A DNA stretch of 64,000 nt from Leptospira brenneri (GTDB lineage: Bacteria; Spirochaetota; Leptospiria; Leptospirales; Leptospiraceae), in the NCBI RefSeq assembly GCF_002812125.1, contig NZ_NPDQ01000003.1, positions 310,001 to 374,000 of the forward strand, in the 5' to 3' direction. Under the pieces are notes generated by a model. It did not search any database, had not been told where the DNA came from, and saw only the letters and a list, made by a program, of their open reading frames with translations. Below, in pieces: positions 38,642 to 50,948 of this stretch (position 1 is the first letter of the stretch; each line of letters opens with the position of its first letter). A program made the translations under genes and the position numbers.

Positions 38642-39046
38642 ATGAACGATATCAAAAGTTCGCGAACATCGTTTTGGGTGGGATGGGTTTTAAGTGGCCT
38701 TGTGATTGCTTTTTTGCTCTTCGATGCTTGGGGCAAACTTGCCGAACTTGAAATTGTATTAAAGAGTATGGTTGAGTTAGGTATACCAGTCTCTCTTTCT
38801 GTAACCATTGGAACCATCCTTCTTGTGATCACCATCTTATATGCGATTCCGCAGACTTCTGCCCTCGGTGCCCTTTTACTTACAGGATATTTAGGTGGCG
38901 CTGCGGTGATTCATCTTCGTGTAGGAAATCCACTTTGGAGCCATACTCTATTTTCAGTTTATGTAGGAATTCTTCTTTGGGTGGGTCTTGCCCTAAGAAA
39001 TTCAAAAGTAAAAGACTTGTTCTGGGGTTTTCCAACAAAGAAATAA
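38642..39046 (+). CDS. DoxX-like family membrane protein
   Basis: A 134-residue protein with four membrane helices. The pattern FLLFDAWGKLAELE near helix 1 and LLTGYLGGAAVIHLRVGNP before helix 3 identify the DoxX-like family. An AGGAG site lies 6 bases before ATG 38642. It is the second DoxX-type protein in the window and shares little sequence with the one at 29.7 kb. No clear operon partner: the next gene starts 198 bases downstream. Confidence 0.85.
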   Translation: MNDIKSSRTSFWVGWVLSGLVIAFLLFDAWGKLAELEIVLKSMVELGIPVSLSVTIGTILLVITILYAIPQTSALGALLLTGYLGGAAVIHLRVGNPLWSHTLFSVYVGILLWVGLALRNSKVKDLFWGFPTKK

Positions 39047-39057
39047 ATTCCCCTCAA

Positions 39058-39113
39058 GGAAACATAAATCCTTTTTTCACGAACTATTGGATCATTAAGG
39101 TATTTATGTTTCC
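39058..39113. repeat. 12-bp perfect inverted repeat after the DoxX-like gene
   Basis: GGAAACATAAAT (39058-39069) and ATTTATGTTTCC (39102-39113) pair perfectly around a 32-base loop. It lacks a clear T-run after it, so it is a poor intrinsic terminator; an operator or RNA structure for the following lipoprotein gene is also possible. The rest of 39047-39243 shows no gene. Confidence 0.5.
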
Positions 39114-39243
39114 GACAAACAACTATTCTTCTCCAATATACTAAACAAAAGCACAAACAGTTGGGTATAAACCCTTCACCTAACTTCTAATTCTATTTTT
39201 TTTACTGTAATACAAAAAACATAAAATAGAAATTCAGTTAGCT

Positions 39244-40305
39244 ATGTTAGACAAACAAAAAATCAGATTACCGATTCTTTCACTGAAATTATATTTTATT
39301 TCCCTGGTTTACCTTATCTTTACTTACAACTGCAATCCAAATCAAAACACCAGTCGCTTAACTGACGTAATTAAGATAATACTTCTCAGTAATGCGATAA
39401 GCACTTGCGAAGATGATCCCTTACTTTGCACTCTCTCCGAATTCCAATCTGCACCCGCCACTGAATTAAACGAGTGGCTTGGCTTACAATATGCAAATGG
39501 TCAATTCGTAGCGGTAGCTTCTGACGGAACAAACCAAGTAATGCGATCAACCGATGGTAAATCCTGGAGTCCTCATTCTGCTTCCGCTAATGCTCAATGG
39601 CGCTCCATCACGTATGGCAATGGAATCTGGGTTGTCGTCTCTAACAATGGACAAAGACTTATGACTTCGCATGATGGAATCGTTTGGACAAATCGAATAA
39701 TGACACAGGAAAATTATACATCGGTCAAATTTGCCAATGGAAAATTTATAGCAGTCTCCACGGGAACCACGTGGGCGATATCCATAGACGGAATTACCTG
39801 GACAAATATAAATTCTCCTTCCGTAGAAGACTGGAATGACCTTATTTATGGAAATGGAATTTGGGTTGCTGTCTCAATAGGAAGCCGTAAACTTGCGACC
39901 TCTTCAGATAACGGGATCACTTGGACGACACACCACTCCCCAGGATTGGTTGACGACTTAACTTCTATTACCTTTGGGAAGGGAGTCTTTGTCGCCGTAG
40001 CTAGATCAGGGATCCGTCAAATCTTAGTATCATGGAATGGAGTAGATTGGTTCTCTTACGCTGGGCATGATGATGGCTATTGGGAAGAAGTGCATTATGC
40101 TAACGGACTCTTCATCGCATCCGCAAGTGGCGGATCAGGTAGTCGGATTATGAGTTCTACCGATGGACTTTTTTGGACCAGTAGAATCCCCACTGCACCC
40201 AATCCGTACAAAGCCATTGGTTTTGGAAACGATACTTGGGTCATTCTAGCAACAAATGGAACTCTGGAATCTCGAGTCCAATGGGCCACTTGGAAAAAGA
40301 ATTAG
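39244..40305 (+). CDS. putative lipoprotein with seven beta-propeller-type repeats
   Basis: A 353-residue exported protein, probably a lipoprotein: a hydrophobic N-terminal segment ends in IFTYNC with Cys30 as lipidation site under the relaxed spirochaete lipobox. From about residue 80 it consists of about seven repeats of 40-45 residues with the pattern YGNGxWVAVS...SxDGxxWT (YANGQFVAVA, YGNGIWVVVS, FANGKFIAVS, YGNGIWVAVS, FGKGVFVAVA, YANGLFIASA, FGNDTWVILA). This predicts a seven-bladed propeller of the sialidase/photosystem-assembly type. Ligand unknown; position in the outer membrane is inferred. Confidence 0.8.
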   Translation: MLDKQKIRLPILSLKLYFISLVYLIFTYNCNPNQNTSRLTDVIKIILLSNAISTCEDDPLLCTLSEFQSAPATELNEWLGLQYANGQFVAVASDGTNQVMRSTDGKSWSPHSASANAQWRSITYGNGIWVVVSNNGQRLMTSHDGIVWTNRIMTQENYTSVKFANGKFIAVSTGTTWAISIDGITWTNINSPSVEDWNDLIYGNGIWVAVSIGSRKLATSSDNGITWTTHHSPGLVDDLTSITFGKGVFVAVARSGIRQILVSWNGVDWFSYAGHDDGYWEEVHYANGLFIASASGGSGSRIMSSTDGLFWTSRIPTAPNPYKAIGFGNDTWVILATNGTLESRVQWATWKKN

Positions 40306-40380
40306 AGAATTATATCCTTAAAGATTCTATAGTTTTTTCATAAGATTCACAAAAGAAAAGTCCTCTATGGAAAAAACAAA

Positions 40381-40414
40381 AAAAAAGACCCTTGGTTTCC
40401 CTTGGGTCTTTTTT
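40381..40414. terminator. bidirectional rho-independent terminator
   Basis: AAAAAAGACCC and GGGTCTTTTTT flank a 12-base loop. A-runs on one side and T-runs on the other let it work in both directions, for the propeller lipoprotein (plus) and the act operon/SH3 lipoprotein (minus). Confidence 0.9.
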
Positions 40415-40465
40415 ACGAATAGTCGGTAGAAATTTTCACCCACCAAACATATCTTAGTAAAATTC

Positions 40466-40987
40466 TTAGTTTTGTTTGAGCATGTTTTTGTTTACGTAAG
40501 GAACTTCTTCCAAACCTTTTGTTAGGTCAGAAAGCGGGATCTTATCTTTTGGAAGATCCTTTAAACTTCCATACTCGTACCCTCTTGGATAGTGTTCTTT
40601 GTCTGTTGGGCTGTAAAAAGGATTATATTCCTTTACGAGTCCTTTGGAATATCTCCAAACACTATTTTCTGGGTTTTGGCTCACAACAAAACAACGAGGA
40701 CTCATATAACCTTCGTTTTTTGCCGTTTGCACTTTGATAAAGTACTTTGGTGCCCATACGTTATGATTACGAGAACCAAATACCTTTACCACAGTTCCAG
40801 TCGGAACAAATTCCACCACTTTCGAGTTAGAATCTGCTTCGGAATACAGAGGAACCGTAAAATCCAAACTTGCTTTATTCGTTTTGGCATCACAATTTTT
40901 ATGCCAAACTACTTCCGCGTTTTTGGAACAAGCTGTGAAACTTGCACCAATGATCATCAGTAATACAATTTTGTTTTTCAATTCCAT
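40466..40987 (-). CDS. SH3-domain lipoprotein attached to the act operon
   Basis: A 173-residue lipoprotein: signal peptide with lipobox SFTAC and Cys20, followed by a bacterial SH3-type domain (about 40-105; LYSEADSNSKVVEFVPTGTVVKVFG, then YMSPRCF) and a Tyr/Pro/Lys-rich tail. Start ATG 40987 follows the actF stop by 4 bases; the longer frame from 41017 lies inside actF. Its position at the end of the actABCDEF operon, before the terminator, suggests an accessory to that respiratory complex, but that is inferred. Bacterial SH3 domains often bind peptidoglycan or protein peptides. Confidence 0.82.
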   Translation of the reverse strand: MELKNKIVLLMIIGASFTACSKNAEVVWHKNCDAKTNKASLDFTVPLYSEADSNSKVVEFVPTGTVVKVFGSRNHNVWAPKYFIKVQTAKNEGYMSPRCFVVSQNPENSVWRYSKGLVKEYNPFYSPTDKEHYPRGYEYGSLKDLPKDKIPLSDLTKGLEEVPYVNKNMLKQN

Positions 40988-40991
40988 TCTC

Positions 40992-42242
40992 CTATTGGTT
41001 GTGGTGGAGGCATTCACTCAATCGAGGATCTCCCACCGGAACTAAGCTGTGTTTTTCCAACTTCTTGAAGATAAAGAAACCGAAAATTCCCACCACACCC
41101 ACTGTTCCACCAAATGCTAGAACGAAGTGAAGGATCGAAAATTTTTCAAAGTTTGCAGGGAATACCAACCAGAAAAGTTCGAAGAACTGAGTCACAAGAA
41201 TCCAAGTAGCAATTTTCCAAAGGAAGTTGATGTCTCGTTTGTTGGGACGGTTGAGTAAGAGAAGAAAAGGAATCACGAACTTCACAAATGGAAGTGCGAG
41301 AGTTGCATAACCCCATCCACCAGTCATACGCATTTCATAAAAGAAAGTTTCTTCTGGAATGTTTGCATACCAAATGAGCATGAACTGTGAGAAACCCACA
41401 TAAGCCCAGAAAGTCGTCATCCCTAAAAGGAATTTCGCAATGTCATGGTAATGGTTTTCATTCACTGCTTCGCCAAGGAATCCGTTTTTCTTGAGGATTG
41501 CGATGACAATCAAGTAAGAAGCAAGGGATGTTTGGAAAGCTCCTGCAAATGCATAAACACCAAACATAGTGGAGAACCAGTGTGGAGTGAGTGACATGAG
41601 AAGGTCAAATGCCATAAAACACCAAGACAACGCAAAGAAAAGGATGAACCCACCAGAAATCTTTGCCAAAGTTTTGGTTGTATCAACAACCTTATCTTTG
41701 TCCTGGCCAACTGATTTTCCATGAAAGATATAAGCAAAAATACTCCAAACACCAATGAAAAGCACACAACGAATGATAAAAGCCGTTGGGTTTAAGTATC
41801 CAGACTTGTGGTGGATGAGGTGATCGTTTTCACGAACAGTAGCATCTGCCCACTCATAAAGATCATGCATTCCAAAGATCACACCAATGAGGAGAAGTCC
41901 TGCAATGGGAGTGAAAAGTCCGTAAGTTTCAAAAAGTCTTCGAACTGTGACAGACCAATGAGACCCAGTTAAGTGTTGGATTGCTGTAAAGAAAATTCCT
42001 GTGATGGCAAGACCCACAACAAAGTAAGTTCCAATGAGTAAAACATGGTAACCTAAGTTAGTGTGATGGAAATGACCTGCTTCGTCCATGTGACGAGATG
42101 TTTCATGACCGAAACCGAGGAAAGCGATGAGAAAACTCACCACTCCCACTCCGATCATGGCAATGAGGGCATTACGAACGGTTGCCGGCAGTTTGAACTG
42201 CAGTAATGTTTCGTCTAGTTTAGCTGCTTTTGTCGAGCTCAT
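40992..42242 (-). CDS. actF: alternative complex III, polytopic quinol-oxidising subunit ActF
   Basis: A 416-residue membrane protein with about ten helices, homologous to ActC/NrfD-type quinol subunits in alternative complex III (quinol:cytochrome c oxidoreductase). Features: GFGHETSRHMDEAGHFHHTNLGY-type His-rich loop after helix 1 (about residues 46-68), and AGAFQTSLASYLIV. It is the last of six act genes in the order A-B-C-D-E-F, 8 bases after actE. It is followed by an SH3 lipoprotein gene and then a terminator, with no cytochrome oxidase genes downstream within the unit. Confidence 0.9.
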   Translation of the reverse strand: MSSTKAAKLDETLLQFKLPATVRNALIAMIGVGVVSFLIAFLGFGHETSRHMDEAGHFHHTNLGYHVLLIGTYFVVGLAITGIFFTAIQHLTGSHWSVTVRRLFETYGLFTPIAGLLLIGVIFGMHDLYEWADATVRENDHLIHHKSGYLNPTAFIIRCVLFIGVWSIFAYIFHGKSVGQDKDKVVDTTKTLAKISGGFILFFALSWCFMAFDLLMSLTPHWFSTMFGVYAFAGAFQTSLASYLIVIAILKKNGFLGEAVNENHYHDIAKFLLGMTTFWAYVGFSQFMLIWYANIPEETFFYEMRMTGGWGYATLALPFVKFVIPFLLLLNRPNKRDINFLWKIATWILVTQFFELFWLVFPANFEKFSILHFVLAFGGTVGVVGIFGFFIFKKLEKHSLVPVGDPRLSECLHHNQ

Positions 42243-42250
42243 AGTTTCCC

Positions 42251-42838
42251 CTAGTTCGCCTTTTTATTTTGAACTTCATATTCTTGAAGTTTTCTTATGT
42301 AAGCAATGAGCTTCCATCTGTCTTCTGGTTCGATTTGGTAAGCATAACTTCCCATAAGTCCACGACCCATAGTGATGATATGATAAATTTGTCCATCGGA
42401 CCAACCTTTGATCTTATCGGAAACAACAGAAGGAGGTGATTGTTGGAACCTAGGTGCAGGACCTACAACTGTTCCATTTCCTAAACCTTGTACCCCATGA
42501 CATGGAGTGCAATAAGTTTGGTAACGTTTTTCACCAATCATTAAATCACCTAAGTTTGCTTTGGCGATTGGATTTTTTAATCCTTTGTCTGCTCCAGGAA
42601 GAGTGTCAGGAGTAGCTTCTGCTGCATACGGATACGGAAAGTAACCTACAGGAATTGCACCTTTGGGTGGAATTCTGGAAGCAGAACCGTTGGTCGCAAA
42701 AGAATCTGCTTCTTGCGACTCACGTGCAGGAGAATCATACATACTAGGAAAGTATTCATAAACGGGAGTTTTATAATCGCAATTCACGAGAACAAGGAGT
42801 CCCGCCACTGCTAAAACTCGAAAGATGTTTTGTTTCAT
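42251..42838 (-). CDS. actE: alternative complex III, monohaem cytochrome c subunit ActE
   Basis: A 195-residue lipoprotein-type cytochrome c: signal peptide ending LVLVNC with lipid-accepting Cys20, then a single haem motif CTPCH (about residue 110) in a class I fold, with the axial Met likely in IITMGRGLMGSYAY. In alternative complex III this subunit passes electrons to the outgoing cytochrome or oxidase. The start overlaps the actD stop by 4 bases (ATGA). Confidence 0.92.
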   Translation of the reverse strand: MKQNIFRVLAVAGLLVLVNCDYKTPVYEYFPSMYDSPARESQEADSFATNGSASRIPPKGAIPVGYFPYPYAAEATPDTLPGADKGLKNPIAKANLGDLMIGEKRYQTYCTPCHGVQGLGNGTVVGPAPRFQQSPPSVVSDKIKGWSDGQIYHIITMGRGLMGSYAYQIEPEDRWKLIAYIRKLQEYEVQNKKAN

Positions 42839-43401
42839 TTTTGGTTCTCCGGTTTTACCACGGTTACTTCCGATCCACCAAGGCCTTTTACGAAAGAAAC
42901 AACTTCTGATTCGTTATATCCTTTAGCAGATTTAGGAATCCAAAGACCAAACCTATGTGATGTCAAATCCGGATGAAGGATACGACGGGTTGCTTTGGGA
43001 ATACCGCTTAGAAAACATAGTGTAGCTACAGTGTAAATCCCTGCAGAAAATACAGTTAATTCAAAGATGATTGGCACATAGGCAAACCATGCATTGAGAG
43101 ATTTTCCAGAGATATTGAGAGGCCAGTCATGGGCATGAGTGAGATATTGAAATAAAATCCCAATCGTGCATCCAAAGATACCTGCAAAGAAAGTGACCCA
43201 AGGAAGTCCAGATCTTGGAGTTCCCATCGCTTCATCAATCCCGTGAACAGGATAAGGAAGGATACAATCAAATCCTTTGTAGTCTTTTTCTTTGGCTTTC
43301 TCAGCCGCGTGCATGATTGCTTCCGGAGTCTCGAAAATTCCGAGAACTCCTTCATCCATTTCTTTATATTTGTGAAACTGTTCTAATTTTGGAAGATACA
43401 T
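42835..43401 (-). CDS. actD: alternative complex III, DUF3341 subunit ActD
   Basis: A 188-residue protein with two membrane helices (about 66-90 and 110-135) and the DUF3341 pattern: LGIFETPEAIMHAAEKAKEKDYKGFD near the start and GTPRSGLPWVTFFAG before helix 1. It carries no cofactor and ties the ActC side to the periplasmic part. It begins one base after actC and overlaps actE by 4 bases. Confidence 0.92.
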   Translation of the reverse strand: MYLPKLEQFHKYKEMDEGVLGIFETPEAIMHAAEKAKEKDYKGFDCILPYPVHGIDEAMGTPRSGLPWVTFFAGIFGCTIGILFQYLTHAHDWPLNISGKSLNAWFAYVPIIFELTVFSAGIYTVATLCFLSGIPKATRRILHPDLTSHRFGLWIPKSAKGYNESEVVSFVKGLGGSEVTVVKPENQK

Positions 43402-43402
43402 A

Positions 43403-44776
43403 CTAGTGGTGTGCTCCTTCTTTTTGTGGCATCACAGTTTTTACTTCAGCAATCGCAATCACTGGCATAATTCGGCACCAGAGAAGGAAGAGCGTAAAGA
43501 AGATACCGAAAGTTCCGATTAACATTGCATAGTCGAAAAGAGTTGGTGTATACATCGCCCAACTGGACGGTAAGAAGTCTCGGTTGAGTGTCATCATGAT
43601 CACAAATCGTTCAAACCACATACCCACGTTTACCACAAGGGAAGCCACAAACATCACTGGGATATTGTAACGAAGTTTGCGGAACCAGAATACTTGCGGT
43701 GACAATACGTTACAAGAAATCATGATAAAGTACGCCCAACCGTAAGGACCAAATGCTCTGTTCCAGAATGCGAACACTTCGTATTCGTTTCCAGAATACC
43801 AAGCGATGAAAAATTCTGTTCCGTAAGCAAGACCTACGATAAGACCTGTTACCATCATAATCTTGTTCATGTTGTCCAAGTGTTTCATGGTGATGTAGTT
43901 CTTAAGATTGAATACTTCACGAGCAATGACCATCAGTGTTACCACCATAGCGAAACCGGAGAAAATCGCACCGGCAACAAAGTATGGAGGGAAGATGGTC
44001 GTGTGCCAACCAGGAAGGATGGAAACCGCGAAGTCAAAAGATACGATGGTGTGAACCGAAAGAACGAGTGGAGTGGAAAGAGCTGCGAGAATCATGGAAA
44101 CGATTTCCAAATGAGACCAAGATCTTGCCGATCCTACCCAACCAAAAGCAAGAACGTTGTATAAGTTCTTTCTCCAAGTTTCCGTAGCACGGTCACGTAG
44201 TGTTGCTAAGTCAGGAATGAGTCCTAAATACCAGAACACCATAGAGATGGAAAGGTAAGTTGATACCGCAAACGTATCCCAAATCAGTGGGGAACGGAAG
44301 TTCACCCAAAGTGGACCTCTTTCGTTTGGATAAGGAAAGAGCCAAAACCCGAGCCAAGGACGACCAACGTGAAGGATGAGGTTCGATGCCGCAACGAGTA
44401 CGGCAAAGATGGTCATCGCTTCCGCGGCACGGTTAATCCCTGTTCTCCAACCTTGACGGAAGAGGAATAGAACCGCAGAAATCAAAGTTCCTGCGTGACC
44501 GATACCAATCCAGAATACGAAGTTAACAACGAAAAATCCCCAACCTACTGGGTTATTGATCCCGAGTAAGTAAAGACCTTCATAAAACAAATAACCAATG
44601 ATGGCTACGTCGATCAGGGTGATCGTAAGAACCAAAAGAAAAGTATTCCACCAAAGTTTGGTAGGAAAATCTTCGTTTGGTTTTGCGATATCAACGGTTA
44701 CATCTTTAAGCGACTTCCCGCCTGTTACCAGGTCGGGGATATCTAATTTATCTCGAACTGCTTGTGCTAATGACAT
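43403..44776 (-). CDS. actC: alternative complex III, NrfD-like quinol-binding subunit ActC
   Basis: A 457-residue membrane protein of the NrfD/PsrC family with about ten helices. The loop [35 protein letters not shown] has the conserved His and Arg residues around the quinol pocket. Paired with ActF, it forms the membrane core of alternative complex III. It starts 18 bases after actB. The complex replaces the bc1 complex in organisms that lack it. Confidence 0.94.
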   Translation of the reverse strand: MSLAQAVRDKLDIPDLVTGGKSLKDVTVDIAKPNEDFPTKLWWNTFLLVLTITLIDVAIIGYLFYEGLYLLGINNPVGWGFFVVNFVFWIGIGHAGTLISAVLFLFRQGWRTGINRAAEAMTIFAVLVAASNLILHVGRPWLGFWLFPYPNERGPLWVNFRSPLIWDTFAVSTYLSISMVFWYLGLIPDLATLRDRATETWRKNLYNVLAFGWVGSARSWSHLEIVSMILAALSTPLVLSVHTIVSFDFAVSILPGWHTTIFPPYFVAGAIFSGFAMVVTLMVIAREVFNLKNYITMKHLDNMNKIMMVTGLIVGLAYGTEFFIAWYSGNEYEVFAFWNRAFGPYGWAYFIMISCNVLSPQVFWFRKLRYNIPVMFVASLVVNVGMWFERFVIMMTLNRDFLPSSWAMYTPTLFDYAMLIGTFGIFFTLFLLWCRIMPVIAIAEVKTVMPQKEGAHH

Positions 44777-44794
44777 TCCCTTGTGTTCTCCCTG

Positions 44795-47926
<3,132 letters not shown>

Positions 47927-47947
47927 AAATTATTACTTGTCTCCCGA

Positions 47948-48460
47948 TTATCTGTGGCACGTAGAACAATCGTTAGGAGCATTGTTCTCTCTATGGCAAT
48001 CAACACAAAATCCCATATTGAGGGACTTGGACTGTCTAACCTTTACCATCTCTGCCATGTTACCGTGGCATGTGGAACAATCAACACCACGTTGTACGTG
48101 TCTTGAGTGGTTGAAGAATACAAAGTCTGGTTGGTCATGGACCTTTACCCAGGACACCGGAGTGTTACTGTCGTATTGTTCTTTGAGCCATTTAACATGT
48201 TCTTGGTTGCCCGCTACGTTACCTGCTCCATGGCAGTTCATACAAGTGGAACTTGGGGGAACTGTGGCATGGGCCGAATTTTCAACACCAGTATGGCAAT
48301 ACTTACAGTCGATTTTGTTATCGCCGGCATGTATCTTATGGTTGAAGGGGATGGGCTGGTCGGGTGAATAGCCCACATAACGGCTAGGTGAAAAAATCAA
48401 ATATGCTAGTGCTGCAATTGCAACGATAGGCACAGAGATCTTGAGTATTTTTATATTCAT
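47948..48460 (-). CDS. actA: alternative complex III, pentahaem cytochrome c subunit ActA
   Basis: A 170-residue membrane-anchored multihaem cytochrome. An N-terminal helix (about 6-24) anchors it, and five CxxCH motifs follow: CKYCH, CMNCH, CSTCH, CVDCH and CSTCH, the expected pentahaem set of ActA. Several extra His (FNHKIH, FFNHSRH) fit axial ligands. It opens the act operon; an AGGAAA site lies 8 bases before the start. The 263 bases upstream hold its promoter region but I cannot assign -35 and -10 boxes with confidence. Confidence 0.94.
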   Translation of the reverse strand: MNIKILKISVPIVAIAALAYLIFSPSRYVGYSPDQPIPFNHKIHAGDNKIDCKYCHTGVENSAHATVPPSSTCMNCHGAGNVAGNQEHVKWLKEQYDSNTPVSWVKVHDQPDFVFFNHSRHVQRGVDCSTCHGNMAEMVKVRQSKSLNMGFCVDCHRENNAPNDCSTCHR

Positions 48461-48682
48461 TCGCAGATTTCCTGAATCCGTTTACACTGTCTTCTGACAA
48501 GGAAAGGTAAAATCAGAAAAAAAGCAAGTATGTAAGGGTTTTGGTTGCGAAAAAACATTAAAAGAGACATAATCCGAAATTTTTAATGAACTTTTCTTAT
48601 TGAAACCGAGTCTCAATTAACTTGACCAAACCACCAAACAACAGTTATTTTATTTAAGAAAACGTCGAATTGATCCATGTAG

Positions 48683-48709
48683 GCCTTAGTTTTACAAAAG
48701 ACCTAAGGC
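48683..48709 (-). terminator. possible hairpin after the chemoreceptor gene
   Basis: GCCTTAG and CTAAGGC pair perfectly around a 13-base loop just downstream of the chemoreceptor stop codon. No T-run follows, so intrinsic termination is weakly supported. The remainder of 48461-48723 holds no recognisable gene. Confidence 0.35.
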
Positions 48710-48723
48710 GCGATCAAAACAAA

Positions 48724-50724
48724 TCAATGATGCGAGATCGTGAATCGTTTTGTGATCGAACGTAAAGTGTCTGCTGCATGAGAGAGGTTTTTAGAGGAAG
48801 AAGCCACCAAATCAGAACCAGAAGCAATGTGCATGGTTTCGTTATTGATCCCAAGGACTGATTCAGAAATCTGTTGGATGGCCCTTTTCTGCTCTTCTAT
48901 GGCCCCTCTGATGGATTCAGACTCACGACCCACCTCAGCTGAGCGCTCATCCACCTCTTGGTTGTAACTCAACTGGGAATTGGTAGCCTCAGAAAGGCGT
49001 TTCATTACACTTTCCACTTCTGCAATGTCCCTGATGATGAGATTGAGGAGTTCCACAGAAGAGCGAATGCCTTTTGCTCCCTCCTCCAATTCCTTACTAT
49101 TCTTCCCAATCATATCCTCTATGGCTTGGATGGAATGGGCTGTTTTGTCAGAAAGTTTGGAAATCTCCTCGGCAACGATGGCAAACCCACGCCCAGCTTC
49201 TCCAGCTCTCGCAGCTTCGATGGCTGCATTCAGTGCGAGTAAACTAGTTTGTTCTGAGATTTCATCAATGATGCCAATGACTTCTTTCATTTCAGAAGAT
49301 GATTCCAAAATGACACCGATGACTTCTTTCATCTGGTTCAAAGACTCACCACCTAGTTTGGCTTGTTTGGTAATGTTCTCTGTATTGGCAAGTGCAGCCT
49401 TGGTATCTTTTTCAATTTGGATGGCACCTTTGGAAAGTTCCATAATCTTTTGATTAAACTCTAAGATATTATTGTGTTGTTTGGAAGTGGATACAGCGGT
49501 TGTTTCCATACTCGCGACAACCTCTTCTGTAGTGGCAGAGATTTCTTCTGATGATGCGGCTGTCCCTTGCGCCATATCAGAAAAACTAGCAGAGGATTCT
49601 CTTAAACTTTCGGATGAGGATGCGATCTCTTCGGTAACCTTTTGGATTTCACCCAGAGAACTACGAATGCTGGTAATGAATCCATTCAAAGCTAAATTCA
49701 TCCTTCCGATTTCATCATCGTTGGTTAGGGTCAAACTTTCCGTTAAATCTCCCTTAGCCATTTTATCTAAAATCAGAACCGAATTTTCTAAAGGCAAAAG
49801 TCGTTTTCGTAAGAACCGAAAGATTCCAAGGACAACAAAAGCGGTAATCAAAATAACAACAACGACAGCGATGATGGCAACTTGGATGAATCCAGAATTC
49901 ATATCGGATTTGGGAAGTACAACACCAATGATGGTATTCCACTCTTCCAATCGTTTGATGAGAAAAGCATAGTCTTTTCCATTTTCAGTATATTCGAAAT
50001 AAGCCCCGTCTTTCGCTTCCAAAATGGGGCGGCCTTCTGGAATTTTACTTAAATCTAATTTTAGAATTTTCGATTTGTCTGGACCTGCAAAAACCACTCC
50101 CTTGGTTGTGATGGCTGTGATATAACCATTGGCTCCTACATGGATACCTTCCCCCATTCTTTTAGAAACTTGTTCTAAATTCAATGCAATCCACAGAATA
50201 CCTACAAGTTTTCCTTTATCTTCAATCGGAAAAGAAACAAGACTTACCGGCAAACCAGTGATAGGTGATTCTTGGACAGAACCAATCAAAAACTCTTTTT
50301 TGAGCGCCACAACAACATGGTCTCCTGTTTTATCCTCTTCTAATTGGTATCCGATAGATCTCGGAATTCCTGCTGCAAATATTTTGGCGTTTTGGACCGG
50401 TACTGATAAAAATATATTTTCGTATTCGCCTTTGGCATCTTCCATAATCCCAACCAGAAGATTCGTTGCAAATTCTGCCTTGCCCGTTTGAAAGGATTCT
50501 ATGATCTCTCTTTGTTTGGAAAGAAGTCCGGCAATCCGGAGTTGTGATTTGTAGTAATTAGAAAGTTCGGCACCTGCACTTTTTCCGGCATTTTCCATTT
50601 CCCCTCGGTATACCTTCACCAAAAGTGCCCAGTTCAAATACAGGATGAGCGCCGAGACAAGGACCGACAAAACCAAAATGGAGAGAAAGGTATAGAGACC
50701 CAAAATGTATTTTAAACTTTTCAT
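48724..50724 (-). CDS. methyl-accepting chemotaxis protein
   Basis: A 666-residue transmembrane chemoreceptor. A first membrane helix (about 5-30), a periplasmic sensor region (about 35-285) with Cache-like features ([23 protein letters not shown]), a second helix (about 290-315), a HAMP domain ([19 protein letters not shown]) and a long signalling coiled coil with the tip [35 protein letters not shown] chose ATG 50724 because the membrane helix follows directly; the frame reaches 50820 but the added residues look random. The ligand is unknown; no che genes are adjacent. Confidence 0.9.
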   Translation of the reverse strand: MKSLKYILGLYTFLSILVLSVLVSALILYLNWALLVKVYRGEMENAGKSAGAELSNYYKSQLRIAGLLSKQREIIESFQTGKAEFATNLLVGIMEDAKGEYENIFLSVPVQNAKIFAAGIPRSIGYQLEEDKTGDHVVVALKKEFLIGSVQESPITGLPVSLVSFPIEDKGKLVGILWIALNLEQVSKRMGEGIHVGANGYITAITTKGVVFAGPDKSKILKLDLSKIPEGRPILEAKDGAYFEYTENGKDYAFLIKRLEEWNTIIGVVLPKSDMNSGFIQVAIIAVVVVILITAFVVLGIFRFLRKRLLPLENSVLILDKMAKGDLTESLTLTNDDEIGRMNLALNGFITSIRSSLGEIQKVTEEIASSSESLRESSASFSDMAQGTAASSEEISATTEEVVASMETTAVSTSKQHNNILEFNQKIMELSKGAIQIEKDTKAALANTENITKQAKLGGESLNQMKEVIGVILESSSEMKEVIGIIDEISEQTSLLALNAAIEAARAGEAGRGFAIVAEEISKLSDKTAHSIQAIEDMIGKNSKELEEGAKGIRSSVELLNLIIRDIAEVESVMKRLSEATNSQLSYNQEVDERSAEVGRESESIRGAIEEQKRAIQQISESVLGINNETMHIASGSDLVASSSKNLSHAADTLRSITKRFTISHH

Positions 50725-50884
50725 ATACAACCGTATGTGACGTGCATTCCAAAAGATTTGATGGTATTGGAAAGAACTTCTTGAAATAAATTTCCAGTTC
50801 AAAGCGTATTTTTGGTACAATTTGAAACATTGTTCAGACAGGAAGAAAAGTTCAGGGAAAGTAGAAAGAAAAGAGATTTAAGGC

Positions 50885-50917
50885 AAAAAAAAAGGCCCTG
50901 ATTGACATCGAAGGGCC
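50885..50917 (-). terminator. rho-independent terminator after the glycosyltransferase gene
   Basis: In the minus direction GGCCCT...AGGGCC forms a 6-bp GC-rich stem with a 12-base loop, followed by nine T residues. It closes the rlmN-lipoprotein-glycosyltransferase unit. The rest of 50725-50948 shows no gene. Confidence 0.9.
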
Positions 50918-50948
50918 CTAAAAACCAGACTTACACAATTTAGCCTAG

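Noticed and set aside
48461..48723. Search for a small gene or riboswitch before the act operon
   Set aside because: No frame with a ribosome-binding site and no recognisable riboswitch core; only a weak hairpin after the chemoreceptor gene.
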